64,000 bases of DNA from contig JAFXQX010000029.1 of NCBI GenBank assembly GCA_017526745.1, positions 268,675-332,674 on the forward strand. Direction: 5' to 3'. The DNA comes from Lachnospiraceae bacterium (lineage in GTDB: Bacteria > Bacillota > Clostridia > Lachnospirales > Lachnospiraceae). The position numbers were made by a program, and so were the translations under genes. Shown here piece after piece: positions 55,316 to 64,000 of this stretch (positions are counted from its first letter, which is position 1; each line of letters begins with the position of its first letter). The notes beneath the pieces were generated by a model. It saw only the letters and a program-made list of their open reading frames with translations, ran no database searches and was not told the DNA's origin.

Positions 55316-56289
55316 CAGTCACAGTCCTTCAGATATTCTTCAAGCGTTACGCCTTTATCGGTGATATCACGGGCATATTCCCGGCCCACATATCTGAAAT
55401 GCCACGGTTCATATACGATGCCGGTTATATCTTCCTTGCCTGCGGGATATCTTAAGATAAAGCCGTAATCCGGAGCATTTGCCGCAAGCCACCTGCCTGC
55501 ATCGGTCTCGCCGAATCCGTCGTCCATCCTCGTATAACTGCCTGTCAGTATATCAAGAGCCAGTCCGAGATGATGCTCACTCGTGCCGGGTACGGTAACG
55601 TTCATGCTCCCCACCCTGTAAGCTTCCAGGTATGACATGCCGGAATCCATCAGTGTATTTATCTTGTTGTTGAACAAAGTCCTCTGGCGTTCATACGATC
55701 TGTATGCGCTGCAGATCATAAGATCCACACCGTCGGCGCTTGCTGCATCCACCATTTTGTAAATGTCTTCGATGATCCTCTCGTCAGCATAAAGAGACCC
55801 GTTGATGCCGGCAAGCTTAACGTCAAAGCCGTCGGGTACGGGGTTCTGTTTGTTCACGAGAATAAGCTTCCAGTCGGAAGGATCGATCTTGACTTCATCT
55901 TCTGTTTCCGAAGCCTGATCCGCATCATTTCCGGCATCGGAAAGGGCTTCTTCATTCCTGTCGTCCGTACTGTCCTGAGGCTGCGCATCACTTCCGGCCT
56001 CTTCTTCAGCGTCGTGCGCTTCCTCATATAATCCGTTTCTCTTCAGATTATCCAGATAACGGGTAATATCCTCGTGATTTGCCGCCTTCTCGCTGCCCTG
56101 CAGAAAATCATCCGCAGACATGTAATCGAGCCTGTCCGATGTGGATGCGACATATCTGATACTAACGGTACGCCTGTAGTCATTCGTCGTTTTATCATCG
56201 GAAAAGGCGCCCGTTAATAAGCCGCCCGCAATGACGACGGCGTAAAATACGATTATGCATCTGTCTACGTAATAAGTTAACGGTTTCAT
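55315..56289 (-). CDS. D-alanyl-D-alanine carboxypeptidase, VanY/M15 family
   Basis: A 324-residue protein with an N-terminal membrane anchor (about 10-30). An acidic Asp/Glu-rich stretch (about 90-130) precedes an M15B peptidase domain (about 140-310). Zinc and catalytic residues are in SEHHLGLALDI and EPWHFRYVG; SAYRSYERQRTLF is the usual N-terminal motif. It should trim the terminal D-Ala of peptidoglycan stems outside the membrane. It does not imply vancomycin resistance, because vanHAX-type genes are absent. It overlaps both neighbours by a few bases. Confidence 0.93.
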   Translation of the reverse strand: MKPLTYYVDRCIIVFYAVVIAGGLLTGAFSDDKTTNDYRRTVSIRYVASTSDRLDYMSADDFLQGSEKAANHEDITRYLDNLKRNGLYEEAHDAEEEAGSDAQPQDSTDDRNEEALSDAGNDADQASETEDEVKIDPSDWKLILVNKQNPVPDGFDVKLAGINGSLYADERIIEDIYKMVDAASADGVDLMICSAYRSYERQRTLFNNKINTLMDSGMSYLEAYRVGSMNVTVPGTSEHHLGLALDILTGSYTRMDDGFGETDAGRWLAANAPDYGFILRYPAGKEDITGIVYEPWHFRYVGREYARDITDKGVTLEEYLKDCD

Positions 56290-57410
56290 AGTTTTTTGGT
56301 AAGGATGCAGTTACCGCTCGGAACCTTGACAAAGGGACCGTTCAGTACGATCGTATTGTCCTTAATGTTCAATGTAAAAAAGCTCATCGTGTTCGATTCG
56401 TGGTTAAGACTCACGATATGTTTTGAATCCGGGAAGAAAGCGACATCCTTGGGATAATCGCCCGACACCGGAAGGCACAGGCATTTATCAAGAAGGCCTG
56501 TATTGTCATCGATCCTATATATCGTTACGCTGTTGCTGCCTGCAACCGAGCACATGAGAAGCTTGTGGTCCGGTGAGAACTTCATCGCGCATGAGATCGA
56601 CCCGGAAGTCTTGTATTCGTCATTAAGAGTCGATACTGATCCTATCTTCTCAAAATCGGGGATCCCTTTTTCATTCGTATAGGAATATATATCGATCATG
56701 TTTGACATCTCATGAGAGATGTAAGCATAACGTCCGCTCTTGTGGAACTTTATATATCTGGGGGCACTGTGCTGGTCACAGTGGATCATGTCCTTGAATT
56801 TCAGCTTGCCGGTCTTTGAATCAAATGCAAACACCTTCACCTGATCCATTCCGTTATCGACAGCGCAAAGGTATTTATTGTCCCTTGTCATCTTGGTACA
56901 TGTGATATGAGGCAGGAACATACGCTCCGTTATGTTTCCGAGTCCCGAAGAGAATACCTCATCGGTTATCTCTCCCACGCTCCCGTCTTTTTTTAGGCGC
57001 AGCACCGTGACCTTTGCGTCATGATATCCTGCAACAAACAAGTATTTATCCTCATAATCGGTAGAAAGATAGCATCCGCGCATCCCGTTTATCGATGCGG
57101 ATCCTGTCTTCTCAAGCATTCCGTCGGGAAGTATATTGAAGCTGTCAACGCCAAGATCGGTAATGGCATACAGATACTTTCCATTATGTGATATGGAAAG
57201 GTAAGATGAGTTCGTTATCGTGACCTCACCCTTTTTGGTAAATCTTCCGCCGCTTACGTCCACATCATATATATACAGTCCCGTATCGGCATTTCTCGTA
57301 TACGTCGAAACATACGCAACGTAACTGCCGGTACCGGTTGCGGCTTTTGATGCGGGTTTTGGCGCAGATTTTGCCCTGCTGTTTTTTTTCGTAGTCTCTT
57401 TAGTTTGCAT
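56286..57410 (-). CDS. Lactonase-family seven-bladed beta-propeller protein
   Basis: A 374-residue protein. The first 28 residues are a Lys/Ala/Ser/Thr-rich tail without a signal peptide. The rest (YVAYVSTYTRNADTGLYIYD onward) is the YkgB/Pgl-type propeller seen in 6-phosphogluconolactonase and muconate lactonising relatives, with repeated blades such as YLSISHNGKYLYAI and HKSGRYAYISHEM. True substrate unknown; most members are named by similarity only. No ribosome site stands before the ATG, and a promoter lies almost on top of it. It heads the lactonase-vanY-tgt-FecR group and its stop overlaps vanY. Confidence 0.85.
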   Translation of the reverse strand: MQTKETTKKNSRAKSAPKPASKAATGTGSYVAYVSTYTRNADTGLYIYDVDVSGGRFTKKGEVTITNSSYLSISHNGKYLYAITDLGVDSFNILPDGMLEKTGSASINGMRGCYLSTDYEDKYLFVAGYHDAKVTVLRLKKDGSVGEITDEVFSSGLGNITERMFLPHITCTKMTRDNKYLCAVDNGMDQVKVFAFDSKTGKLKFKDMIHCDQHSAPRYIKFHKSGRYAYISHEMSNMIDIYSYTNEKGIPDFEKIGSVSTLNDEYKTSGSISCAMKFSPDHKLLMCSVAGSNSVTIYRIDDNTGLLDKCLCLPVSGDYPKDVAFFPDSKHIVSLNHESNTMSFFTLNIKDNTIVLNGPFVKVPSGNCILTKKL

Positions 57411-57418
57411 ACAAAGTA

Positions 57419-57447
57419 ATTTTGTGCCACACCCCCAAAAAAGTCAA
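57419..57447 (-). promoter_or_regulatory. Promoter abutting the lactonase start codon
   Basis: TTGACT (57447-57442), a 17-nt spacer and CAAAAT (57424-57419). The predicted start site falls within a few bases of the ATG at 57410, implying a leaderless or nearly leaderless mRNA. Confidence 0.45.
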
Positions 57448-57480
57448 CCGCTACATCTAGTATTTCTGTTTACTTTACTG

Positions 57481-57486
57481 TATAAT
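57481..57486 (+). promoter_or_regulatory. TATAAT -10 element upstream of potA
   Basis: A perfect TATAAT 48 bases before the potA start. No good -35 is found at 16-18 bases, so the promoter may need an activator or be weak. Confidence 0.3.
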
Positions 57487-57533
57487 CACGAATTGTATTT
57501 GTATAAGCCCATACATCTTATGAGGAACATTGA

Positions 57534-58625
57534 TTGAGCAAAAAGCTTATTGAACTTAAGAGTATTTCAAAATCATTCGGCGCCTGCACCGTCATCGAGG
57601 AACTCGACCTATATATAAGGGAGAACGAATTCGTGACGCTTTTGGGGCCTTCGGGTTGCGGCAAGACCACCTTACTTCGTATTATCGGAGGATTTGAGAC
57701 ACCGGACAGGGGACAGGTGTTCTTTGACGGTGAGGATATAACAAAACTTCCTCCCAACAAGCGCCAGGTCAATACCGTTTTTCAGAAATACGCTCTGTTC
57801 TCGCATATGACAGTGGCCGAGAACATCGCATTCGGCCTCAGGATAAAAAAGAAACCCGAAGATTTCATCAGGGAACGTATTAAATATGCCCTTGATCTTG
57901 TTAACCTGTCGGGTTTCGAAGAACGCATGCCGGCTTCTCTTTCGGGGGGCCAGCAGCAGCGTATAGCAATAGCACGGGCTATCGTAAATGAACCCAAAGT
58001 GCTCCTTCTTGACGAACCGCTCGGCGCACTTGACCTGAAGCTTCGTCAGGAGATGCAGTATGAACTGATCAGGCTCAAGAATGAGCTTGGTATCACCTTT
58101 ATATATGTCACTCATGATCAGGAAGAGGCTCTTACGATGTCAGACACGATAGTTGTCATGAACCGCGGAGTCATTCAGCAGATCGGTACTCCGGAGAGCA
58201 TATATAACGAGCCTATCAATGCTTTTGTTGCCGATTTTATCGGTGAGAGCAATATAATAGACGGGATAATGACAGCCGACAGGCAGGTCGTGATCGGCGG
58301 ACAGACTTTTGAATGCGTTGATACGGGTTTTGAAAAGGACCAACCCGTTGACGTTGTCATAAGGCCCGAGGATGTTGAACTTCTGCCGCCTGATAAAGGG
58401 GCTGTTACCGGAAAGGTAACTTCCGTTATTTTTAAAGGTGTTCATTATGAGATCCAGGTGATGTCATCGATCGGCATCAATTTTCTGGTACAGACAACCC
58501 AGTATTTCAGCGTGGACAGCCTTGTCGGGATCAATGTCATTCCCGACAATTTCCAGATAATGCACAAGCCCAAGTCCGAGGATGAACAGATACTTCGCGA
58601 AGGGGAAGACCATGAAAACCAATAA
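57534..58625 (+). CDS. potA: Spermidine/putrescine ABC transporter ATPase PotA
   Basis: A 363-residue ATPase: Walker [15 protein letters not shown], signature [16 protein letters not shown], Walker [17 protein letters not shown] and switch [16 protein letters not shown]-terminal TOBE region follows (about 275-345). The start codon is TTG with GAGGA 8 bases upstream. It energises uptake of polyamines through PotB and PotC. It overlaps potB by 14 bases. Confidence 0.96.
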   Translation: MSKKLIELKSISKSFGACTVIEELDLYIRENEFVTLLGPSGCGKTTLLRIIGGFETPDRGQVFFDGEDITKLPPNKRQVNTVFQKYALFSHMTVAENIAFGLRIKKKPEDFIRERIKYALDLVNLSGFEERMPASLSGGQQQRIAIARAIVNEPKVLLLDEPLGALDLKLRQEMQYELIRLKNELGITFIYVTHDQEEALTMSDTIVVMNRGVIQQIGTPESIYNEPINAFVADFIGESNIIDGIMTADRQVVIGGQTFECVDTGFEKDQPVDVVIRPEDVELLPPDKGAVTGKVTSVIFKGVHYEIQVMSSIGINFLVQTTQYFSVDSLVGINVIPDNFQIMHKPKSEDEQILREGEDHENQ

Positions 58626-59436
58626 GATGCGTGTATTATCAATCCCCTATATCGTATGGATCATCGGATTTACCCTTATCCCTCTCCTGTTTGTTGTTAT
58701 GCGCGCCGTTACTGACCCCAAAGGGGGTTTTACGCTCGCAAATCTTTTTGCGATCTTTGATCCCATACACAGAAAAGCTCTAATCCTGTCATTACTTCTC
58801 GCATTTATCAGTTCTGTGATATGTATCATCATCTCCTATCCGGCTGCCCTTATCCTTAAAGCATCAAGGTTTTCCAATAAAAAGATCATGATATTCGTTC
58901 TGATACTTCCTATGTGGATGAACTTCATCCTCCGGATGCTCTCGATACAGATGCTCATATCCAAAAACGGACTGATCAATAATCTTCTTGAGATCTTCGG
59001 CATGAACAAAATGTCGCTGATCAATACGCCCTATGCCATCATACTGGGTATGGTATATGACTATCTTCCGTACATGATGCTGCCTATACTCAACTGCGTT
59101 CTGGCGATCCCCGATGACATGATCGAGGCATCAAAGGATCTTGGAGCGAACAGATGGTACGTACTGACAAAGATCATGATACCTTTATCACTTACCGGCA
59201 TCGGAAGCGGCGTTACCATGGTCTTCGTCCCGTCGATGACCGAATTTGTTATCGCAAATCTGCTCGGCGGCGGCAAGATCCAGCTTCTCGGAAACATTAT
59301 CGAGCAGGAATTCTCGGTCAGCATGAACTGGAACCTGGGCTCCGGGCTGTCCGTCATGCTCATGATCTTTGTCCTTATCACAACGCTTGTTTTCGGAAGG
59401 ACCGCATCGCAGACTGACAGAGGGTTTGTAATATGA
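58612..59436 (+). CDS. potB: Spermidine/putrescine ABC permease PotB
   Basis: A 274-residue permease with 6 membrane helices and the inner-membrane EAA loop [27 protein letters not shown] 58612 has GGGGA upstream and is chosen over a frame opening at 58582; it overlaps the end of potA, and its own end overlaps the potCD start by 4 bases. Confidence 0.95.
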   Translation: MKTNKMRVLSIPYIVWIIGFTLIPLLFVVMRAVTDPKGGFTLANLFAIFDPIHRKALILSLLLAFISSVICIIISYPAALILKASRFSNKKIMIFVLILPMWMNFILRMLSIQMLISKNGLINNLLEIFGMNKMSLINTPYAIILGMVYDYLPYMMLPILNCVLAIPDDMIEASKDLGANRWYVLTKIMIPLSLTGIGSGVTMVFVPSMTEFVIANLLGGGKIQLLGNIIEQEFSVSMNWNLGSGLSVMLMIFVLITTLVFGRTASQTDRGFVI

Positions 59437-61304
59437 TAGGACGATCGCTCGGAAAGATCTATATGGCGCTGATCATCGTGTTTCTGTATTTACCTATCCT
59501 GGTACTGATAACGCTCAGTTTTAATGCATCAAGATCACGTGTTGTCTGGAACGGATTCACATTAAAATGGTACAGGGAAGTATTCGAAAATCATGTCATA
59601 ATGTCGGCATTCGGAACAACGATCGCTCTTGCCGTATTATCCTCACTGATCGCATGCTTTATCGGCCTGTTTGCCGCTCTGGGGATATTTGCCATGAAAA
59701 AGCGCGATTACAGGATAATGCTCTTCTTTACGAATATCCCTCTTCTGAATGCGGACATAGTGACGGGTATCGCTCTTATGCTGTGGCTCGTGAGACTCTT
59801 CCCTCTCGGCTTTACGAGTGTCCTTATCTCGCACATCACATTTAACATACCATATGTTATTTTATGTGTGCTGCCGAAACTCGAAGCGGCTGATTTTCAC
59901 CAGTTTGAGGCTGCGAGGGATCTGGGTGCATCATCCTTTCATGCCTTTATAAAGGTCATGCTTCCCGATCTTCTTCCCGGGCTTCTTGCCGGTTTCTTTA
60001 TGGCGGTCACGATGTCGATGGACGATTTTGTGATCACTTATTTTACAAAAGGTCCGGGAGTCAACACACTGTCTACGCTCATATACGGTGAGATCAAGAA
60101 AGGGATCAAGCCTGAGATGTATGCTCTGTCATCTCTTTTATTCCTTCTCGTACTGATCATCCTGATCGTGGTGAACATACTCATGGCTGATCAGGATAAC
60201 AAAAAAGATAACATGGAAAGAACACAAATACGAAGGAGAACTCTTATGAAAAAAATCGTTTTGTTGTTTATGATGGTCTGCGCATTATCTGCCGCTCTTT
60301 GCGCTTGTGCGGGTAATAATGCTTCTGATGAAGGTACGGAACTTACTGTATTTAACTACAGTGAATATCTCGATCCCGAGATGATTGCCAAATTCACCAA
60401 GGAGACCGGGATAAAGATCAACTATGAGGAAGCGACAACTCCCGAGGAGATGTATACCAAGTTCTCCTCCGGTGCCATATCGTATGATCTTTTATGCACA
60501 TCGGACTATATGCTCAAAAGACTTATCGATGAAGGAAGGGCTCAGGAGATCGACCGGTCTGCCATCGCAAACTACTCCAATATCGATCCTAAGTTTTCCG
60601 ACCTCAGTAAAAGTTTTGATCCTGACGGCAAATACACCGTGCCGTATTTCTGGGGAACTGTGGGAATACTGTATAACACCAAAGAAACCGACGGCCCTGT
60701 AGACAGCTGGGATGATCTGTTTTCCGGAAAATACCGCGGAAACATAATAATGCAGGACAGCATGCGCGATTCCTTCATGGTGGCGCTGAAATATCTCGGA
60801 TACTCTCTTAACACAAAAGATGAGGCACAGATAAGGGAAGCGGCGCAGCTTCTCAAAGACCAGAAAAGCGATGTGGAAAGTTACCTCGTTGATGAGGCAA
60901 GGGATGAGGTTGTAGCCGGAAATGCCGTAATGGCTGTTGTATATTCGGGAGAAGCATATCTCGGGCACGAGTATAACGAAGACCTTGCATATGTTGTTCC
61001 CAAGGAGGGATCCAACTTATGGATCGATTCCTGGATTGTCACCGACAACTGCAAAAATAAAGACGCTGCAGTAAAATTCCTTGATTTTCTCTGCCGCGAG
61101 GATGTTGCAAACGCCAACTTCGAATATATCTATTATTCAACTCCGAATACAGCAGTTGTACAGTCGATGGATGAGGATCTCAAAAACGATCCTGCGATCA
61201 TCCCTTCGGATGATTCGATCAAAGACTGCGAAGTATATGAAGCCTTTGACGAAAAAACCACTCAACTGTACAACGAACTGTGGAAAGAGATCAAGGCAGA
61301 GTGA
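59433..61304 (+). CDS. potCD: PotC permease fused in frame to PotD polyamine-binding lipoprotein
   Basis: A single 623-residue frame. Residues 1-260 are PotC: 6 helices and the EAA loop HQFEAARDLGASSFHAFIKVMLP. A hydrophilic link (about 255-271) leads without a stop into residues 272-623, a complete PotD: MKKIVLLFMMVCALS, lipobox LCAC, then TVFNYSEYLDPEMIAKFTKETG and the type II binding fold. The signal sequence could act as a seventh helix that tethers the binding domain outside. An internal AAGGAG lies 7 bases before the ATG of the PotD part, so a separate lipoprotein may also be made. Fused PotC-PotD proteins are, as I recall, seen in other Firmicutes; I have not checked. The stop is 9 bases from the convergent gene. 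Confidence 0.92.
   Translation: MIGRSLGKIYMALIIVFLYLPILVLITLSFNASRSRVVWNGFTLKWYREVFENHVIMSAFGTTIALAVLSSLIACFIGLFAALGIFAMKKRDYRIMLFFTNIPLLNADIVTGIALMLWLVRLFPLGFTSVLISHITFNIPYVILCVLPKLEAADFHQFEAARDLGASSFHAFIKVMLPDLLPGLLAGFFMAVTMSMDDFVITYFTKGPGVNTLSTLIYGEIKKGIKPEMYALSSLLFLLVLIILIVVNILMADQDNKKDNMERTQIRRRTLMKKIVLLFMMVCALSAALCACAGNNASDEGTELTVFNYSEYLDPEMIAKFTKETGIKINYEEATTPEEMYTKFSSGAISYDLLCTSDYMLKRLIDEGRAQEIDRSAIANYSNIDPKFSDLSKSFDPDGKYTVPYFWGTVGILYNTKETDGPVDSWDDLFSGKYRGNIIMQDSMRDSFMVALKYLGYSLNTKDEAQIREAAQLLKDQKSDVESYLVDEARDEVVAGNAVMAVVYSGEAYLGHEYNEDLAYVVPKEGSNLWIDSWIVTDNCKNKDAAVKFLDFLCREDVANANFEYIYYSTPNTAVVQSMDEDLKNDPAIIPSDDSIKDCEVYEAFDEKTTQLYNELWKEIKAE
60233..60248 (+). promoter_or_regulatory. Internal ribosome binding site and ATG for PotD
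   Basis: AAGGAG (60233-60238), 7 bases, then ATG (60246-60248) in frame with potC. The following codons encode a full lipoprotein signal peptide, which argues for independent initiation within the fused frame. Confidence 0.65.
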
Positions 61305-61313
61305 TATCGGATA

Positions 61314-64000
61314 TCAGTGCCTGATATGCCTCTCCTCTGTTTCTCTCATCTTCATCTCGGATGCGATCATCGCTTCTCTTCTGGCCTTGATGCGCATCTT
61401 TCTCCTGTGATGGACAAGCTCCAGGAAGCAAAGAAGTGCAAGTACGAGACCCAGCAGGGCGATTATTGAAAACCTCAGGACGATCGTTCTCGGACTGACT
61501 GCCTCATAAGCTATGGCATATTCCGAGAACCTGTCGGTCCTGAATGTAACATTGTTCGGATCGTTTCCTATGTCCTTTAATATATCCACTTCTCCGTTAT
61601 GATCCCGGATCACGCAGAACTTCCTGCCCTTTTTGCGGAACTCCTGAGGGATGGGAAGGACCACTTCAAGCTCGGCACCGGTATTGCTGATGATCGAAGT
61701 CACTCCACCTGCAGTCTTTAAGATCACAAAATCGAAATAGCTGACAGGCTTGTACCCTACCTTGGATGAAAGGGCCGATTTGGTCTCTTTATCGATCGTC
61801 TCGGTGCTGTCGGATATATCAATGTTAAATGCAACATTGCCGCCCGAAAGCACGGATATTTTCTCATCTTCGGTCAGGGATTCGGCGATGACATCCTCAA
61901 AGTTTGTGATCGTGGGATTGTCGTGGTACAGTCCGACCGAAGTCTCCTGCTTGTCTGCCGCATAACTGTTATTGACCGTTATCTTAAGGTTGCCCGCCTC
62001 ATATGCTTCACGAAGGAGGGGAAGGTCGTTCTTCTCCCTTATCATCACGCGAAGGGAATCTTCATCAAGTGCATGCTTTGCCATAACACTTTCCGCAGGA
62101 GCAGAGGATGTGCCCGGTTCATCCAAAAGTATCGTATATACATCATCTGCATGCTGTTCGGGATCGGGTGCAGAAATATCATCCGGTACATCCGTGTAAA
62201 CGACATGCTGTTCCGGAACTGCTCCCTCTGTTGCCGTCCTGTCGTTATATGCCGTATTCTTCTGGTCCTTGGTCTTGTCATCAACCACTATCGTGGCGGA
62301 ATTGGATGAATTCTTGGACGGTGACGGCGTTTTGGTAACTTCAACGGGCTTGAGTTCGAAGCTTGCCGCGATGGCATGATTGCCGCTGACATTATTGAAG
62401 GTATATGTTGCGACCGTACCGATGTTCAGACCGTCGACCATAACCGCAGCTATCCTGTAGCCAGCCGAAGGCATGATATTGTATGTGACGCTGCCGCCCT
62501 GGGCAACCACATAGTTGCCGCTCGGAGTGATGCTTCCTCCGGTATTTGCTATCCCGGAAACGATGGTATATGTCGTTGCGCCTTTCTTCATGAAGTTTGC
62601 AACAAGGCTTACATCATTCTTGACGGGATCGATAGTATAGGTCTTATCTTTTGAAACGAGCGACCCGTTTATGGTCCAACCGGTAAAATCATACCCGTCG
62701 GCAGGATATGCCGCCAAAACGGCCTTTTCGCCCCTGTCATATGTGTCGGCTCCGTCAATGGAACCGGCTCCCTGGGGATTGACTGCCACCTGGATCTTAT
62801 AGTGCGATTTTCTGAACACGGCAGTGATGCTTCTGTCGCTTGTTATATTGTTAAGCTGGATAGTTTTGCTGGTCGCCAGGGTCTGTTTGTCTTCCACAAA
62901 CTTTTCAAATTCATATCCATCCTTTGCCTTGGCGGTTATAGTCATATTCCCGCCGTAAGGAACACTGGCGCTGTCTGTTATGGTACCGGCATCGGAATCA
63001 TTTACATCTGTCCTGACATAACATGTGCCACGCTCAAACCTGGCAACAAAGGTTCTGTCAGCAGTTATGCCGTCGATCCTTGCCTGCGTGCTTGAAGAGA
63101 TAAGGTTTCCGGCCTCATACCAGCCCTTGAACGAATAATTGTTGTTGGCGGATGCGGAAAGGTTCACGCTTCCTCCGTCGCTTACGGCACCGCCGCCCGT
63201 GGCAACACCGCCCTCTGACGGGTCTGCCTGGACCGTCACTATATGATCGGCCTTCTTGACCGCAACCGTGGATGTTCCGAACTTGCTCGTATCCTGGCAT
63301 GATGTTGCGATAACGGTAAGCGCCGTAGATGTCTCTGAAGATCCAACAGACAGGAGTCCGTTTCCGTCAATATATGTATCCGAACTGTTGTTACCGTTCA
63401 CCGACCATGTCACTGATCTGTCATAGTCGTTTCCGCCCCGGACATCGGCAGTATACTGCAGAGTCTTTCCGGGTGCCACGGTAGAAGCGCCTCCGGTTAC
63501 GGTCACGCTCGTGATATAGGGTTCCTCGGCAAGTACCGTAATGTGTGCTCTTGCCGTATCCGAATGAGCCCTTGTGGGGTCATCTCCCGAATAGAACACG
63601 TATCTCGCACTGTAATCGCCCTGTCTGATACCGTCCTCGGATACCACAGAAAACGTGCACTGGTCACCGGGATCCAGATATGTGTCTCCGTTGCACGAAA
63701 GAAGAAAAGCCGTGTTGGGATCGATCTCATCCCAGGCAAGGTTAAATCCGTTATTGCCGACATTGACGACCTGGAAATACATGTTGAGAACCACATCGCC
63801 TTCATGGATCGTACCGAAATCTATATTGGCATTATAAACGGCGATATCATAATCCGTCGGCGACGGAGGTTCCGGCGTGGGAGTCGGTGTATCCGTAGGC
63901 TCCGGCGTCGGGGTCGGTGTATCCGTCGGTTCCGGTGTGGGGGTTATGATCCCGGTCGGATAAGGCCTGAAATTGGGATCGTCATCATCGTCATCATCGT
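61314..64000 (-). CDS. Large secreted repeat protein, 5' end beyond the window
   Basis: The frame is open to the right edge, so about 895 residues of the C-terminal part are visible. Order: acidic DDDDDDDPNF, two 10-residue TDTPTPTPEP-type units, an ASPM/SPD-2/Hydin-like Ig domain (IDFGTIHEGDVVLNMYFQVVN cut short here as IDFGTIHEGD), a Big_2-like domain (TVTGGASTVAPGKTLQYTA), then four divergent InlB B-repeats (cores FKGWYE, YEFEKF, DFTGW and a last copy near ITPSGNYVV). A Ser/Thr linker follows, and a C-terminal beta module ending RFSEYAIAYE. One membrane helix and a long basic cytoplasmic tail close it; SPRT precedes the helix, but it is not a clear sorting motif. It is probably a surface adhesin or structural protein. 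Confidence 0.88.
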   Translation of the reverse strand, partial: DDDDDDDPNFRPYPTGIITPTPEPTDTPTPTPEPTDTPTPTPEPPSPTDYDIAVYNANIDFGTIHEGDVVLNMYFQVVNVGNNGFNLAWDEIDPNTAFLLSCNGDTYLDPGDQCTFSVVSEDGIRQGDYSARYVFYSGDDPTRAHSDTARAHITVLAEEPYITSVTVTGGASTVAPGKTLQYTADVRGGNDYDRSVTWSVNGNNSSDTYIDGNGLLSVGSSETSTALTVIATSCQDTSKFGTSTVAVKKADHIVTVQADPSEGGVATGGGAVSDGGSVNLSASANNNYSFKGWYEAGNLISSSTQARIDGITADRTFVARFERGTCYVRTDVNDSDAGTITDSASVPYGGNMTITAKAKDGYEFEKFVEDKQTLATSKTIQLNNITSDRSITAVFRKSHYKIQVAVNPQGAGSIDGADTYDRGEKAVLAAYPADGYDFTGWTINGSLVSKDKTYTIDPVKNDVSLVANFMKKGATTYTIVSGIANTGGSITPSGNYVVAQGGSVTYNIMPSAGYRIAAVMVDGLNIGTVATYTFNNVSGNHAIAASFELKPVEVTKTPSPSKNSSNSATIVVDDKTKDQKNTAYNDRTATEGAVPEQHVVYTDVPDDISAPDPEQHADDVYTILLDEPGTSSAPAESVMAKHALDEDSLRVMIREKNDLPLLREAYEAGNLKITVNNSYAADKQETSVGLYHDNPTITNFEDVIAESLTEDEKISVLSGGNVAFNIDISDSTETIDKETKSALSSKVGYKPVSYFDFVILKTAGGVTSIISNTGAELEVVLPIPQEFRKKGRKFCVIRDHNGEVDILKDIGNDPNNVTFRTDRFSEYAIAYEAVSPRTIVLRFSIIALLGLVLALLCFLELVHHRRKMRIKARREAMIASEMKMRETEERHIRH
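63871..63945 (-). repeat. 30-bp tandem repeat coding for Pro-Thr linker
   Basis: Units 63871-63900 and 63901-63930 plus a partial third unit differ by only a few bases. Each encodes a 10-residue Thr-Pro-Glu-Asp motif. Such units easily change in copy number. Confidence 0.8.

Noticed and set aside
55315..56289. VanY-like gene as vancomycin resistance
   Set aside because: No vanH, vanA/B or vanX genes are nearby; the protein fits an ordinary peptidoglycan carboxypeptidase.
61302..61316. Palindrome TGATATC-G-GATATCA covering both convergent stop codons, as a shared terminator
   Set aside because: At most a 6-bp AT-rich stem with a 3-nt loop and no T-tract; it arises from the two stop codons lying close together.

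Overview
The window looks like a chromosomal segment from a Gram-positive anaerobe of the Clostridia, most likely Lachnospiraceae. This rests on the gene set: Rex, an electron-bifurcating Nfn-type pair, formate-THF ligase, SpoVB-type flippase, class B sortase, BspA-type leucine-rich-repeat surface proteins, Pro-Thr linkers, strong GGAGG ribosome binding sites and occasional TTG/GTG starts. The genus assignment is inference. Almost every gene is on the minus strand. The exceptions are a 3-gene polyamine transporter and one 89-residue orphan.

Reading in transcription order (right to left): (1) At the right edge, 61314-64000 is the 3' part of a large secreted Ig-like/InlB-repeat protein. It converges on a plus-strand potA-potB-potCD polyamine ABC transporter (57534-61304), in which permease and binding protein form one continuous frame. 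(2) Divergent from potA, 57410-52432 is a tightly overlapping group: beta-propeller lactonase, VanY-like carboxypeptidase, tgt and a FecR-domain membrane protein. yajC follows with its own promoter and a hairpin. (3) 51936-41379 is an amino-acid unit, ilvD-ilvB-serC-serA-livKHMGF, joining branched-chain and serine synthesis to branched-chain amino-acid uptake. (4) 41087-41356 is the plus-strand orphan, divergent from a DUF1015 gene followed by glgB. (5) A consensus promoter at 37404-37432 starts a run of 19 same-strand genes with gaps of about 40 bases or less: uppP, ftsK, fhs, folD, a zinc-ribbon protein, nfnA, nfnB, a pyrimidine-nucleoside phosphorylase, phoH, ybeY, a SpoVB-like flippase, two flavoproteins, proB, 5-formyl-THF cyclo-ligase, miaB, leuS, a pseudo-receiver protein and sortase B. 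It ends at an intrinsic terminator (12620-12648). (6) After a 397-base non-coding stretch with a promoter and apparently structured leader RNA come a 1897-residue and a 1134-residue LRR surface protein, icd, rex, a coiled-coil protein and yebC, which is cut by the left edge.

Functionally the window combines housekeeping genes (LeuRS, MiaB, Tgt, YbeY, FtsK, UppP, YajC), one-carbon and redox metabolism (Fhs, FolD, Fau, NfnAB, Rex, Icd) and a cell-surface programme: sortase B, two LRR proteins, a third repeat protein with a related C-terminal module, and a FecR protein. The least explained parts are the leader RNA before the giant LRR gene, the pseudo-receiver protein translationally coupled to the sortase, the shared pre-anchor module of the surface proteins, and the fused PotCD frame with an internal translation start. 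I found no tRNA, rRNA, CRISPR array, insertion sequence or phage gene.
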